A stretch of 64,000 nucleotides of DNA from an uncultured Caryophanales bacterium (GTDB lineage: Bacteria > Bacillota_I > Bacilli_A > RFN20 > CAG-826): the NCBI GenBank assembly GCA_902464635.1, contig CABQKC010000005.1:1-64000 (forward strand). The letters run 5' to 3'. Of the stretch, positions 25,318 to 35,201 are shown piece after piece; position 1 is the stretch's first letter; each line of letters starts with the position of its first letter. Below the pieces are notes generated by a model. That model was not told the origin of the DNA. It saw nothing but the letters and a program-made list of their open reading frames with translations, and ran no database searches. Position numbers and translations under genes: made by a program.

Positions 25318-26355
25318 TTAACCTAAAACGACACAATAAGAACTACTTTGACAAGGACCAAAATTAATCTTATTCTCAAAATTCAATTTGGTTTTATAGA
25401 TAAATGAATCGCTATATGGGGATAAGGAAACAAACCTCATCTCTACTTCATATGGATCTTTATCTTTTCCATAATCGAAAGGGAACAAGATGTCTCTAGT
25501 TTCGTTTGAATATATTGAGTTCTTACTATATGACATCTTCAATGTCTTTTTGTCAAAATAATAAGGTTCTTTGGTCTTGAACCCATATTTAAGATAACCA
25601 TCAATCTTATTTATGTAATACATCTCTAGTTTTATGACTCTTCTTAGACTAGATCCACTTCCAACTTTACTTCCAATTGAGAAATCATCTAGGTTATTCC
25701 TAATAATAAATGTAGATGATCCTGAAATTGGTTCATCATTGAAGACTGGATTTTGGTAATACAAGAATACATTAGATAAGTTCAAGCAACGTGAATCGGT
25801 TTTGTTTCCTAAAGAAGAAATGGAGAATTTATATTTGCTGCTACCGATTACATTTGAACTTACTTCATGTCTAAGTTCTTCTCGCTTGGTGTCATATAGT
25901 TTTCCATCAACTATATTCTCTAAGGAATAGACCTTACCTGCTTTTAATTCAAAATGGTTAGAAATATACCTTTGTCCATTTAAAGAAGGATTTCTTTCAT
26001 TTAAAGATACTAGATAGAATCTAAAACACGCTAAATCCTTTTGGTTATGTCTAGAAGGGTAGGTTGATTTTAGATATTTAGGACCCCTAGATTCATTTCT
26101 ATAGTCATATGTATCCACTTTTTCATAGACGACACTAGATTCGCTTGAATCCGAATATACTTGCAATGTTACTCTAAAAATAGGGATTATCTCAGTATTA
26201 ATAACCCAATCCATCACGATATCTTCGCCTTTAACAACTGGATTTATATAATAATCAAAACCTGCTGTCTTATAATCTAAAATCGAAGTCCTATCTGGCA
26301 AAGATGAGGAAGTCAAAAGAAGCAAAGGTAATATAAATAGGCATTCCTTTTTCAT
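25318..26355 (-). CDS. secreted protein of the Tad-like operon
   Basis: A 345-residue exported protein with a short signal peptide (LFILPLLLLTSSS) and no further membrane segment. The body is beta-rich with many Tyr, Ser and Lys. No family was recognised. It lies between the first operon gene (one base away) and a pseudopilin gene (four bases away), so it is likely a pilus-associated or surface component. Confidence 0.65.
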   Translation of the reverse strand: MKKECLFILPLLLLTSSSLPDRTSILDYKTAGFDYYINPVVKGEDIVMDWVINTEIIPIFRVTLQVYSDSSESSVVYEKVDTYDYRNESRGPKYLKSTYPSRHNQKDLACFRFYLVSLNERNPSLNGQRYISNHFELKAGKVYSLENIVDGKLYDTKREELRHEVSSNVIGSSKYKFSISSLGNKTDSRCLNLSNVFLYYQNPVFNDEPISGSSTFIIRNNLDDFSIGSKVGSGSSLRRVIKLEMYYINKIDGYLKYGFKTKEPYYFDKKTLKMSYSKNSIYSNETRDILFPFDYGKDKDPYEVEMRFVSLSPYSDSFIYKTKLNFENKINFGPCQSSSYCVVLG

Positions 26356-26356
26356 A

Positions 26357-26704
26357 TTAGAAAGCCTTTGATAATCTATGATATAAAGAGCAAAGAGTCT
26401 TTTGGTAATCCCTGCTATAAAAGAAAGATAGATACCAGAATTTATAATGTCTGCCCATCTCTAGGCAATCATTAACAAAAACCATTCTTTCTAGTCGAGA
26501 TAAAGATTCATAATATTCCCTTAATTTAAGTAAATATTCCTTGTCTTTATTTTTATCGTAATCAAAGAAAGAGGATTCAAGTTCATAAATATGTGAATCA
26601 GGGCTCTTTCCATTATTTAATAAACAACGCCTAGTTTTCTTTACTATATCCTTAACCTTTTGCTTGCATTCATTTTCAATAATATAGTGTTTATTCGTGT
26701 TCAT
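26357..26704 (-). CDS. small sigma-region-4-like protein, first gene of the Tad-like operon
   Basis: A 115-residue soluble protein. Its C-terminal half, with RLERMVFVNDCLEMG, FWYLSFFYSRDYQKTL and LYHRLSKAF, recalls the sigma-70 region-4 / MG284-MPN403-type helix-turn-helix in which a YS+..Y motif forms the recognition helix. It has a strong AGGAGGG ribosome binding site. A regulatory or assembly role for the operon is inferred; the family link is from memory of residue pattern and not certain. Confidence 0.5.
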   Translation of the reverse strand: MNTNKHYIIENECKQKVKDIVKKTRRCLLNNGKSPDSHIYELESSFFDYDKNKDKEYLLKLREYYESLSRLERMVFVNDCLEMGRHYKFWYLSFFYSRDYQKTLCSLYHRLSKAF

Positions 26705-26949
26705 AGAGTTCCCTCCTACTATTTAAGTACCGATAAGAAACCTTATAGGCTCACGAAAAATAAAAAATATATCTTTAAATTCGTTTTATTCTTTCTTAAA
26801 TAAGGTAATTTTAAGAAATTCTATAAATATTAAATTACGATTTTATCGAATGTTTTTAACTGATTTTTTGCCAAAAAATTGATTTTATATTTTTTGATAA
26901 AACCATTTTCAACTTGAACTAACATAATTAAAAAACAATAATTAGAGGC

Positions 26950-27480
26950 ATGATTTTATTAGTAGGACAAAGTGCTTCAGGAAAAACTGAAATTGCCAAA
27001 TCACTTTCAAAGAATTATCACATAAAGAAAGCTATAACAAACACGACTAGGCCAATGCGAAATGGGGAAGTTAACGGGATTGATTATTATTTTTTAAACA
27101 AAGAAGAATTCCTCAAATTAAAAGAAGATAATAAACTAGTCGAATCTACTTTATATAACGGCAATTATTATGGGTGTTCTAAATCCGAAGTCGGCAAAGA
27201 TAAATGCATCGTACTTGAACCTGATGGGATATCTTCTTTCCTGAAATTAAATGATGGAAGCATGGTCGTTTTCTTATTAAAGGCTAGCAAAAAGACAAGG
27301 GAAGAAAGAATGTTATCTAGAGGAGACAAACTAGAAGACATAAAAAAAAGGCTAGATAACGACGAAGAAAGGTTTAAAGAAAGCAATGTCAAATATGACT
27401 ATGCGATCAATACGGATAATAGAAGTATTGATGAACTAACTAAGGAAATATATAACCTATATATAAATAGAATAAAATAA
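26950..27480 (+). CDS. gmk: guanylate kinase
   Basis: Phosphorylates GMP to GDP with ATP. P-loop LLVGQSASGKTEIAK at residues 3-17, TTRPMRNGEVNGIDYYFL (GMP-binding Arg and Tyr) near 34-51, and TLYNGNYYGCSKSEV near 68. It has 176 residues, slightly shorter than the usual 190-205, with a trimmed N-terminus: the start lies only three residues before the P-loop. Divergent from the Tad-like operon. The lid region KKRLDNDEERFK is present. Confidence 0.9.
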   Translation: MILLVGQSASGKTEIAKSLSKNYHIKKAITNTTRPMRNGEVNGIDYYFLNKEEFLKLKEDNKLVESTLYNGNYYGCSKSEVGKDKCIVLEPDGISSFLKLNDGSMVVFLLKASKKTREERMLSRGDKLEDIKKRLDNDEERFKESNVKYDYAINTDNRSIDELTKEIYNLYINRIK

Positions 27481-27510
27481 CAGGGCACCTCGCAGTGCCC
27501 TGTATTTCTT
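27480..27510. terminator. terminator hairpin between gmk and the repeat protein
   Basis: Perfect 9-bp stem ACAGGGCAC/GTGCCCTGT with loop CTCGCA; T-rich on the plus side. It separates two converging genes and may act on both. Confidence 0.85.
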
Positions 27511-27512
27511 AT

Positions 27513-29870
27513 TTATTCGTCAGCTTGGTCATCATCCTTATCGCTAGGCTTGTAATCTTTTAATTCGGCTGCCCAGTTATGAGGAACTATCTTACCTTGC
27601 TCAAGTCCATTCTTATCCATGACATCTGCAATTAATTGCTTTGCCCTTCTAAGTGATAATTCAGATTTTACCTTGAAGACAAGAGGAATGTCCTTATAGA
27701 TGTTCTTATGGGAAACATCTTGGACTGGAAGAGGGGTATTCGCATAATCTTTTGGATTGAGTCCGAAATATAATTTAAGCGACTTACCAGCGATTGTAAT
27801 CTTAACGAATGTAATCTTATGTAGACGGAATGTATCGCCAGAATTAGATATTCTAGACTTCACTCCATAAGAGAGTATCTCAGATTTAAGTTCGCTGTAA
27901 TTGGATTTCATATCCTTATCGGCATCTAGCATCCTAGTTGGGAATGGGATACGGATAATCTTATCATGAGGAGGAAGGTCAGGATTGACTGCACCTACTA
28001 CTCTTTTAATAGGCTCGACACTCTTTTCTTCGATTACTTCCTTTTTACTTTCAACTGCAGGAGCAGGATTATTTACTACTACCGTGATATGTGGGGTTGG
28101 GGGAACTACTTCTTCTTTCTTTGGTTCAGGAGTCGGAACTTCGTCTTTAATGACTACATTAGTTGGAGCAACTTTAGCTTCCTTAATGGTTGAAGTAGAT
28201 AATTCTTGCTTGATTATCTCCCTAATCATTTCAGGAGTTAGCTTATTGCTATCTTCAACAGGCTTAGTTTCTTCTTTTGGAAGCTTGGCAAATTCTTCAG
28301 AGAATATTTGCCTAATGTCAGTTGCAGTCAAGGTTGGCTTTTTAACTTCTTCCTCTAAAGCCTTCCTTCTTTCTTCAGATAGACGGTAAGCTTCAAGACG
28401 TTTTTCCTCTTCTTGCTTCTTGAGGTTTTCTTCTTCTAGACGTTTCTTTTTCTCCTCTTCTTCCTTACGAAGTTGATCAAGAGCAAAGCGTCTAGCATCT
28501 TGGAGGGCCTTGGCTTTTTCTTCCTCGGCTTTCCTGGCGTTTTCTTCTTCCTCAAGTTTCTTCTTCTGCATATTTTCGTTTTCAGTCCTAAATGCAGATA
28601 ATTCTTGCTTGATTACTTCCCTGACATCACTTTCACTTAATGTAGGTTGTTCAGCAGGCTTTTCGACTACCTTAGGTGCTTCTTCTTCCTTTTTGGAATC
28701 AAGTTCATCCCTAATAATCTTTTTGATATCTTCGGGAGTCAAAGATTTTTGAGGTTCTGGTTCAACAATGATTTCTTCTTCTTTTGCAAAGACTTTGCTT
28801 AATTCATCAGCAAAGATTGAACGTACTTCATCAGCGCTGACACCCTTGGATTTCTCTTCGCTAGTAATAGGAGCAGGAACAGAAACAATAACAGGGGTAT
28901 TTGGTTTTTCTTTATTGGAAAGTTCTTCATGAACAATCTTTCTAATATCATCTGCAGATAAATGCTTTTCTCCAGATATAGCACCTTGAATTTCTGATAC
29001 AGGTACCGCTCCTTTTTTAGAAGTAGGTTCTTCGGTCTTGGAATTTTCTGGTGCGTAAGTATTTATATATTGGACTAATAAAGGTCCTGCAATAGATTGG
29101 CCAGAAGCTAATCCATAAGCTGGAGTCTGGTTACGAGAAGTTATATCTCCAACTGGAGTTGCTGGTGCAATTTCATTTCCTTTGCTAGATGGGGTATCTG
29201 CTTTTTCTAGATCAGAGATAAAATCTTCTTGGTTAGGAGTGTCCTCATCATGGACGACTAAGACATTACTTGGGGCAGTTTTGCTTTCTTCTACTTTATC
29301 TTTTTCTTTGCTAGTAGAAGCGCAATAAGCAATATCTGCAATAACAGCAATTAAAGAGAAAATAAGACCAATTAGAATCAATAAGGCTGGGACTAATGTT
29401 AATAAGAACCACCAAATATCAAAGGCCTTGTTATTGAAGTAATCCAAGGATAAGGCAATCAAGCCACCATCTTTTACTCCAAATGGACCATGTGCCCCAA
29501 ATGGGGTTTCGGTAAAGAATCCTTTGTAGAAGAATGCAATTAATGCATAGTCGAATATAACTGCCTCGATTAAGAATCCAAAGAATTCAAGTAAGGCAAG
29601 AGGATGCTTTTTCCCGATTAGGAAGCATAGATGCAATACCAAGATAAATAGCAATACTCCAGATACGGAAATAAAAAGTATTGTACCTAGTGAGGTAAGG
29701 GAAGAAAACATTCCCGAGAAGACATTGCCAATGTTAGCAAAGTTGATTAGGGCATCTGATTTAAAGAAGGCTTTGTCTCCCATTAGGGTTGGCAAGAAAT
29801 AGAGTAAGACAAGTCCGCCTGCTAAAAATAAAAGTCCTAGGATAGAAAATATAGTTACTTTCTTTTTCAT
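27513..29870 (-). CDS. membrane protein with six short helical repeats and a conserved C-terminal domain
   Basis: A 785-residue protein. Residues about 1-190 hold four membrane segments. Between about 300 and 560 there are six copies of a 14-residue motif of the form (L/V)(S/T)..(D/E)(I/V)R.I..(E/D)EL (LSADDIRKIVHEEL, LTPEDIKKIIRDEL, LSESDVREVIKQEL and others), spaced by Glu/Lys-rich and Pro-rich linkers including a long coiled stretch rich in EEEK. The last about 130 residues form a compact domain (KSRISNSGDTFRLHKITF, LKLYFGLNP) that is widespread but unnamed in Bacillota. Role unknown; a scaffolding or envelope function is only a guess. Confidence 0.75.
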   Translation of the reverse strand: MKKKVTIFSILGLLFLAGGLVLLYFLPTLMGDKAFFKSDALINFANIGNVFSGMFSSLTSLGTILFISVSGVLLFILVLHLCFLIGKKHPLALLEFFGFLIEAVIFDYALIAFFYKGFFTETPFGAHGPFGVKDGGLIALSLDYFNNKAFDIWWFLLTLVPALLILIGLIFSLIAVIADIAYCASTSKEKDKVEESKTAPSNVLVVHDEDTPNQEDFISDLEKADTPSSKGNEIAPATPVGDITSRNQTPAYGLASGQSIAGPLLVQYINTYAPENSKTEEPTSKKGAVPVSEIQGAISGEKHLSADDIRKIVHEELSNKEKPNTPVIVSVPAPITSEEKSKGVSADEVRSIFADELSKVFAKEEEIIVEPEPQKSLTPEDIKKIIRDELDSKKEEEAPKVVEKPAEQPTLSESDVREVIKQELSAFRTENENMQKKKLEEEENARKAEEEKAKALQDARRFALDQLRKEEEEKKKRLEEENLKKQEEEKRLEAYRLSEERRKALEEEVKKPTLTATDIRQIFSEEFAKLPKEETKPVEDSNKLTPEMIREIIKQELSTSTIKEAKVAPTNVVIKDEVPTPEPKKEEVVPPTPHITVVVNNPAPAVESKKEVIEEKSVEPIKRVVGAVNPDLPPHDKIIRIPFPTRMLDADKDMKSNYSELKSEILSYGVKSRISNSGDTFRLHKITFVKITIAGKSLKLYFGLNPKDYANTPLPVQDVSHKNIYKDIPLVFKVKSELSLRRAKQLIADVMDKNGLEQGKIVPHNWAAELKDYKPSDKDDDQADE

Positions 29871-29902
29871 AGAATAACCTCCACTTCAAGTTATCGTTAC
29901 AC

Positions 29903-29919
29903 TCATTGTAAAACAATGA
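29903..29919. promoter_or_regulatory. inverted repeat upstream of the 785-aa membrane protein
   Basis: TCATTGT-AAA-ACAATGA, perfect 7-base arms, in the leader 33 bases before the start. It could be an operator or a 5' mRNA hairpin. Confidence 0.5.
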
Positions 29920-29963
29920 ATGGAAAGAAAAAAGAAAAATCAACGCAAAAGTGGGCTAAAAAT

Positions 29964-30824
29964 TCATTCGGATAAGGATTTAACACAATAAAATGAGATA
30001 TGTTTAGGCATTATTCTAATAATTTTGCCCTTAATTTCTTTTCTTTCTCCATCTAGACACCAAATGGATGGAGCATCTAATATTTCTACTTCTTTTGCAT
30101 ATATGGGTTTGCTAATTTTAAAAGGCAAATAAGAAAGGAGACCATTAAAAATGGTATTCTTTGTTAGATATAATTCAAACAAGCCATCTTTAGGAGAAGA
30201 CTTCTTGTTTATTTTAAATCCACCAACCTTTTTCCCGTTCATTGCAAGAACAAAAGGAGCGACCCCTGTATATGTTTTCTCTTCAATTTTAAAAGAATAA
30301 TTGACACGTGTCTTCTTGAATGCCTCTTTAATAGATGCGAAATAATAGGCAAAATAATGGAACTGTTTTACTTTCTTTCTTTTAGTCTCATAGGAAATAG
30401 AAGAATAGGCCCCAAATGAAGCCATGTATACAAAATAATTATCACCGACATTAACTAAATCGAAGCGACCCATGTAGTTATTTTCTATGACTTTTATAGA
30501 TTTTTTTATCGATCTAGAAAGTCCGAAAATTGAACCACAATCGCACATTGTTCCAGTCGGTATATATCCAATCGTTGGCCTTTTATCTAATTTAGCAACA
30601 ACATTGATCACGTTATTTAAAGTGCCGTCTCCTCCACAAACTATTAAGCTATCATAGTCTCCTAGCATTGATGGAAGTTTTAATAGAAGTGAATCGATAT
30701 CATTAATCTTAGCAAAATCAAAAATATCAAAAACCTTGGACAATCTATCCTTAATTAGGTTATCGATTTTTTGTTTATCCCCCCTGCCACTATTAGAGGC
30801 ACTTAAGCATAAGGCTTTCTTCAT
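29964..30824 (-). CDS. diacylglycerol/lipid kinase (DagK/YegS family)
   Basis: ATP-dependent lipid kinase of 286 residues. The nucleotide motif IVCGGDGTLNNVIN near 60-73 and GYIPTGTMCDCGSIFG near 88-103 identify the DAGK catalytic domain; the second lobe is the usual beta sandwich. The normal GTxND..R is replaced by GTMCDCG, a variant also seen in relatives. The gene lies 18 bases downstream of pyrG and is likely cotranscribed with it. Confidence 0.88.
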   Translation of the reverse strand: MKKALCLSASNSGRGDKQKIDNLIKDRLSKVFDIFDFAKINDIDSLLLKLPSMLGDYDSLIVCGGDGTLNNVINVVAKLDKRPTIGYIPTGTMCDCGSIFGLSRSIKKSIKVIENNYMGRFDLVNVGDNYFVYMASFGAYSSISYETKRKKVKQFHYFAYYFASIKEAFKKTRVNYSFKIEEKTYTGVAPFVLAMNGKKVGGFKINKKSSPKDGLFELYLTKNTIFNGLLSYLPFKISKPIYAKEVEILDAPSIWCLDGERKEIKGKIIRIMPKHISFYCVKSLSE

Positions 30825-30842
30825 AGAGGGATTCTATCATAT

Positions 30843-32450
30843 TTATTTGTTCTTATTCAAAATAGAGGCGCCAACAAAATGATCAAACAGTGGATTTGGT
30901 CTTAGTGGCCTAGAAGTAAATTCAGGATGGAATTGGCTAGCAATGAAGAATGGATGATTATCCAATTCAACAATTTCAACTAAACCGGTCTGAGGATTTA
31001 TTCCGCTGAATTTCATATGGCTAGAAGCAAATTGCTCGGCGAATTTAGAATTGAATTCATACCTATGGCGGTGTCTTTCTCTAATTAAATCTTTCTTATA
31101 GCAACTTTCGGCTAAAGAGCCTTTAGTTAGCTTGCAATCATAACTACCTAATCTAAGTGTGCCACCCATATCGATTCCGTTATATTGGTCACGTAAAATA
31201 TCAATTACAGGATATTTGGATTCAGGATCAAATTCGGTTGAATTGGCCCCTTCCATCCCTAACACATCTTCTGCATATTCAATAACGGCAAGTTGCATAC
31301 CTAGGCAAATACCTAGGAATGGGACATTATGTTCCCTAGCATATTTAATAGCCAATATCTTTCCTTCAGATCCTCTTTGCCCAAATCCTCCAGGAACTAA
31401 GATGCCGTCGCAATTAGAAAGTAAGGCATCAACATTGTTTTCTTTGATATCCATGGATTTAATCCATTCGATTTCAACATTGGCATCATGGGCATATCCG
31501 GCAGCTTTCAAGGCTTGGTATACTGATAGATAAGCATCTTTTAGCTCGACATATTTACCTACAAGAGCAATCTTGACGGTATCTTTGATATTCTTGATCT
31601 TGGATATGAATTTTTTCAGATCAGTCAAATTAGGTTCTTTTGCACTTAATCCGAAATGCTTCAAGACATAATCATCAATTCCTTGTTCATGTAAATCGAT
31701 TGGCAAGTCATAAATGCATTCGCAGTCATCAGCTTCAAATACGCCTTCTAGAGGTACATTGCAGAATAAGGATACTTTTTCTTTTGTATGCTTATCTAGT
31801 TTGACTTCACTTCTTAAGATAATTGCGTCTGGCTGGATACCTAAACCAGTTAATTCCTTGACGGAGTGTTGGGTTGGCTTGGTTTTTGTTTCTTCGCTTG
31901 TCTTAAGATAAGGAACCAAGGTGTTATGGACAAACATGGTGTTAGAATAACCAAATTCTAACCTAGCTTGTCTAATGGCTTCTAGGAATGGAAGGGATTC
32001 AATATCACCTACTGTCCCCCCTATTTCAGTAATAACAACATCAGCTTTGGATACTCTAGCGGCATCAAGAAGCCTTTGCTTTATTTCGTTTGTAATGTGA
32101 GGAATAACTTGGATAGTAGCGCCTAAATAGTCTCCCCTTCTTTCTCTAGATATAACGGAAGAATAAATCTTACCGGAAGTAACTGAAGATTCCTTTGTTA
32201 GATTCTCATCAAGCCATCTTTCATAATGGCCAATATCAAGGTCGGTTTCGGCTCCATCATCGGTAACAAAGACTTCACCGTGTTGATAAGGTGACATTGT
32301 ACCTGGGTCAACGTTCAAATATGGGTCGAACTTCTGCATAAAGACCTTAAAGCCTCTTTTTTTCAAAAGCAAGCCAAGGCTAGAAGCGGATATTCCTTTG
32401 CCTAAACTAGAAACAACTCCACCAGTAACAAATATAAACTTGGTATCCAT
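30843..32450 (-). CDS. pyrG: CTP synthase
   Basis: Converts UTP to CTP with ATP and glutamine. The synthetase half begins FIFVTGGVVSSLGKGISASS; the glutamine amidotransferase half contains GILVPGGFGQRG, the nucleophile loop FLGICLGMQLAVIE and the catalytic HPEF. The start is the ATG at 32450 (535 residues), which has GGAGG six bases upstream; an upstream TTG at 32462 is not supported. Length is typical. Confidence 0.97.
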   Translation of the reverse strand: MDTKFIFVTGGVVSSLGKGISASSLGLLLKKRGFKVFMQKFDPYLNVDPGTMSPYQHGEVFVTDDGAETDLDIGHYERWLDENLTKESSVTSGKIYSSVISRERRGDYLGATIQVIPHITNEIKQRLLDAARVSKADVVITEIGGTVGDIESLPFLEAIRQARLEFGYSNTMFVHNTLVPYLKTSEETKTKPTQHSVKELTGLGIQPDAIILRSEVKLDKHTKEKVSLFCNVPLEGVFEADDCECIYDLPIDLHEQGIDDYVLKHFGLSAKEPNLTDLKKFISKIKNIKDTVKIALVGKYVELKDAYLSVYQALKAAGYAHDANVEIEWIKSMDIKENNVDALLSNCDGILVPGGFGQRGSEGKILAIKYAREHNVPFLGICLGMQLAVIEYAEDVLGMEGANSTEFDPESKYPVIDILRDQYNGIDMGGTLRLGSYDCKLTKGSLAESCYKKDLIRERHRHRYEFNSKFAEQFASSHMKFSGINPQTGLVEIVELDNHPFFIASQFHPEFTSRPLRPNPLFDHFVGASILNKNK

Positions 32451-32534
32451 AGGATCCTCCAAACAAAAACTCCGCTTATTTTAGGCTATAATCAAGAAAT
32501 AGACAAAACCAAATTAGCAATTTTAAGACAATGT

Positions 32535-34742
32535 CTAATTATCTAGTGAAAATGGTGCATCAAAACTAGTCCCATCGATGCAGTCAATTTGAATGTATTT
32601 ATAATTGATTTCCATACCAATATGGATAGGAGTAATACTAATTCCTTTTTCTTCATCTAGCTTAATTAGATAAAGATTATATTTTCCGTTTTGATAATCT
32701 AAGTCATCCCCACTATCTTCATAATGGAAACAAGCAGATGCATTTCCGGTATGTAATATCCTTAATGTATCAGGGAAATTAGTATCGAAAGTATTAATAG
32801 GATTAACTACTACTAAAGAATGATCCCTGATGAATAGAGGGATATTCTTACTTGTATCAAATAAATGGTATCCCTTGCTAAATTTTTCACCAGTAAAATA
32901 GCAATAGAAAGTATCAGGGAAATAGATTGATCTTACTTTTTCTCCTGGATTCAATGATGGTGCTAAAAGGAAGCTATCCCCTAACATGATCTCGCTATTT
33001 TCATTATAAGTATTCACGTCACCTGGAAAATTATATACTAATGGCCTAAGCGCTAGATTCCCGTTTTGGGTATGAAGGTAAAGCAAATCATATAAAGTAG
33101 GTATTAGTTCATAACGAGTCAAAACTGCTTTCCTATATCTTTCTAGATTTGGTTTAGATAACAAATATGGTTCTTGATGTTTACTACCTAAAGCGGAGTG
33201 GTTTCTAAATAAAGGAGAGAATATAGAAGCTTCAACCCATTTAACTAAAAGTTCTTCCGTAGTATCTCCACTAAATCCACCAATATCGACTCCGACATTA
33301 GCAACTCCAGATATAGACATTGAGCACAATTGAGGTATTGATAATCTTAAATGTGAATATATGGATTGATTATCTCCAGTCCACATTGTCGAATATCTAC
33401 TAGTCCCGGCATAAGCAGCCCTAGTGATGACATATGGTCTTTTATTAGCCTTTATAAATCCATTATAAGTAGCTTCATCCATGCAGTGCCCATAGACATT
33501 ATGCGCTTCTTCATGGCTTAACCCACCCATATCGACATCCATTGGCAATGGGCCTTTAAATGAAGCCGGTTCATTCATGTCGTTCCAGATTCCATCCATC
33601 CCGTTATTTAAGAAAGAAGCGACTAGATTAGACCACCACGATTTTGTCTTTTCGTTAATAAATGATGGGAAGACTGAATCTCCTGGCCAAACTTCGTTAT
33701 GATAAATCTGCTTATTTTGCCTTGAAAAATAATCGTCTCTCAATCCTTCTTCATAAACAAAATAATTTTCTCTAGCAGCAACTCCAGCGTCAACAATAGT
33801 AACTACATGTATGCCTTTTTCTTTGATTGATGCAACCCATGTAGTGAAATTAGGGAATTTAGTATCATCAATCGTGAAGTCTTCATATTTATGCATATAG
33901 TCAATATCTAAATAGACACTAGATAAAGGAATATCTGCCTTTTTATATCCTTCGATGACTGCTTCTACTTCTTCTTTATTCATGTAGGACCAACGACATT
34001 GTCCAGTTCCTAGACTCCACCTTGGAGGCAATGAATTTCTTCCAGTTAAAGCCGTATAGGCAGAAATTACATCATTTAGGCAACCAATAAAGAAATAAGC
34101 ATCAATTGAACCTTTTTCAAAGCAATATATAACTTCATCATTAACTGTTTTATTGAAATCAAAATATGTTTTATATGTATTATCAAAAAATGCCCCGATT
34201 GATTTATCTTTTCTAAATAAAGTGATAAAAGGAATGGACTTATATAGGGATTTAAACATTTCAGTATGGGCGGTAGGAAGATCGCTATTCCAATTTATAT
34301 AGTCATATCCTCTTCTATCTAATGGGCCTGCCTTATCGCCTAATCCATACACGGGTCCATTATTTTTGATTCTTAAGCCTCTTTTAAAAGAAACTTGTTC
34401 ATTTGAGGTATGTCCTTCTTTTTCTAGCAAAGACAAATCATTTTCTTCACCTTCTTTTTCTTCAAAATAAGAAGATTCAAGAACTAATTCATCATTAATA
34501 AAAGCCTTTAAATTAAGCTCATCATCAATTTTGACTTCTAGGTTACTATAGTTAAATATAGCTACATGTCCTTCTTCTTTTGCTTCTATTCCATCATTAG
34601 CAGTTACTAAATTCTTGACTGCAAAAGATTTAGGAGAATTTACTTCATGAAGCCTAAAAGAATAAGTTGATAAAAAGGAAAATAGGTATTCACCATGGTT
34701 AGTTTGAATCTTGAATTCATTATTTAATTTATTGATTTTCAT
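32535..34742 (-). CDS. GH31 alpha-glucosidase
   Basis: Family 31 glycoside hydrolase of 735 residues; it releases glucose from the non-reducing end of alpha-glucans or oligosaccharides. The catalytic nucleophile region is GIWNDMNEPASF near 390-401, and SPLFRNHSALGSKHQEPY near 510-527 contains the conserved RNH. It has no signal peptide, so it is cytoplasmic. Together with glucokinase it fits intracellular maltodextrin or isomalto-oligosaccharide use. It is 84 bases upstream of pyrG on the same strand. Confidence 0.92.
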   Translation of the reverse strand: MKINKLNNEFKIQTNHGEYLFSFLSTYSFRLHEVNSPKSFAVKNLVTANDGIEAKEEGHVAIFNYSNLEVKIDDELNLKAFINDELVLESSYFEEKEGEENDLSLLEKEGHTSNEQVSFKRGLRIKNNGPVYGLGDKAGPLDRRGYDYINWNSDLPTAHTEMFKSLYKSIPFITLFRKDKSIGAFFDNTYKTYFDFNKTVNDEVIYCFEKGSIDAYFFIGCLNDVISAYTALTGRNSLPPRWSLGTGQCRWSYMNKEEVEAVIEGYKKADIPLSSVYLDIDYMHKYEDFTIDDTKFPNFTTWVASIKEKGIHVVTIVDAGVAARENYFVYEEGLRDDYFSRQNKQIYHNEVWPGDSVFPSFINEKTKSWWSNLVASFLNNGMDGIWNDMNEPASFKGPLPMDVDMGGLSHEEAHNVYGHCMDEATYNGFIKANKRPYVITRAAYAGTSRYSTMWTGDNQSIYSHLRLSIPQLCSMSISGVANVGVDIGGFSGDTTEELLVKWVEASIFSPLFRNHSALGSKHQEPYLLSKPNLERYRKAVLTRYELIPTLYDLLYLHTQNGNLALRPLVYNFPGDVNTYNENSEIMLGDSFLLAPSLNPGEKVRSIYFPDTFYCYFTGEKFSKGYHLFDTSKNIPLFIRDHSLVVVNPINTFDTNFPDTLRILHTGNASACFHYEDSGDDLDYQNGKYNLYLIKLDEEKGISITPIHIGMEINYKYIQIDCIDGTSFDAPFSLDN

Positions 34743-34832
34743 AAGTATATGTTATCACATACTCATAAAGATTTGATGAAAGAAGATAAAAGACATATTG
34801 AAAGTAAATTCTTCGAAATTGTCTCCAAATAA

Positions 34833-35201
34833 TTATTTAATTTCATGTCGAAAATCAGGCACGACACGAAAGGGGAGACCACTTTTATATAGTTTTTTTA
34901 CAATTGGCAAAACTTCAGGTGCTTTTCCCGATGCAAAATTAATTTTATTGCTCAATATCTTTTTTGCATTTAAAAGGGTGATGCCAAAAATGGAGGCAAG
35001 TTCTTTTAGCAAGGTGATAGAGCACTCTTTTTCATCTATGAATATTTTATAAATTGTTTTGTCAGAATAAAGTGCATCTAATCTTCTATTATCATAAGAA
35101 GTCCACCCATTACCACAGTTTGGACAAATTACTTCTATTGCATCACCTACGCTTTTGTCTATCATGTCGTGTCCGCAGTTTGGACAAATTATTTTTTCCA
35201 T
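34833..35201 (-). CDS. zinc-ribbon protein with L7/L12-ClpS-like domain
   Basis: A 122-residue protein. The first 35 residues form a zinc ribbon with two CPNCG knuckles (CPNCGHDM and CPNCGNGW). The second half (about 50-118; SITLLKELASIFGITLLNAKKI, then KLYKSGLPFRVVPDF) follows the alpha/beta pattern of ribosomal L7/L12 C-terminal or ClpS folds, often used as protein-binding adaptors. GGAGG lies nine bases before its ATG, inside the end of the preceding gene (13-base overlap). It is the last gene of the cassette. An adaptor role is inferred. Confidence 0.72.
   Translation of the reverse strand: MEKIICPNCGHDMIDKSVGDAIEVICPNCGNGWTSYDNRRLDALYSDKTIYKIFIDEKECSITLLKELASIFGITLLNAKKILSNKINFASGKAPEVLPIVKKLYKSGLPFRVVPDFRHEIK

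Noticed and set aside
26705..26949. Cyclic-di-GMP riboswitch upstream of the Tad-like operon
   Set aside because: A small hairpin ATAAG/CTTAT is present, but the conserved riboswitch cores are missing.
27985..28389. Long plus-strand open frame opposite the repeat protein
   Set aside because: It mirrors the Glu/Lys-rich repeats on the other strand (Ser/Phe/Thr-rich product), has no ribosome binding site and lies inside a well-supported gene.
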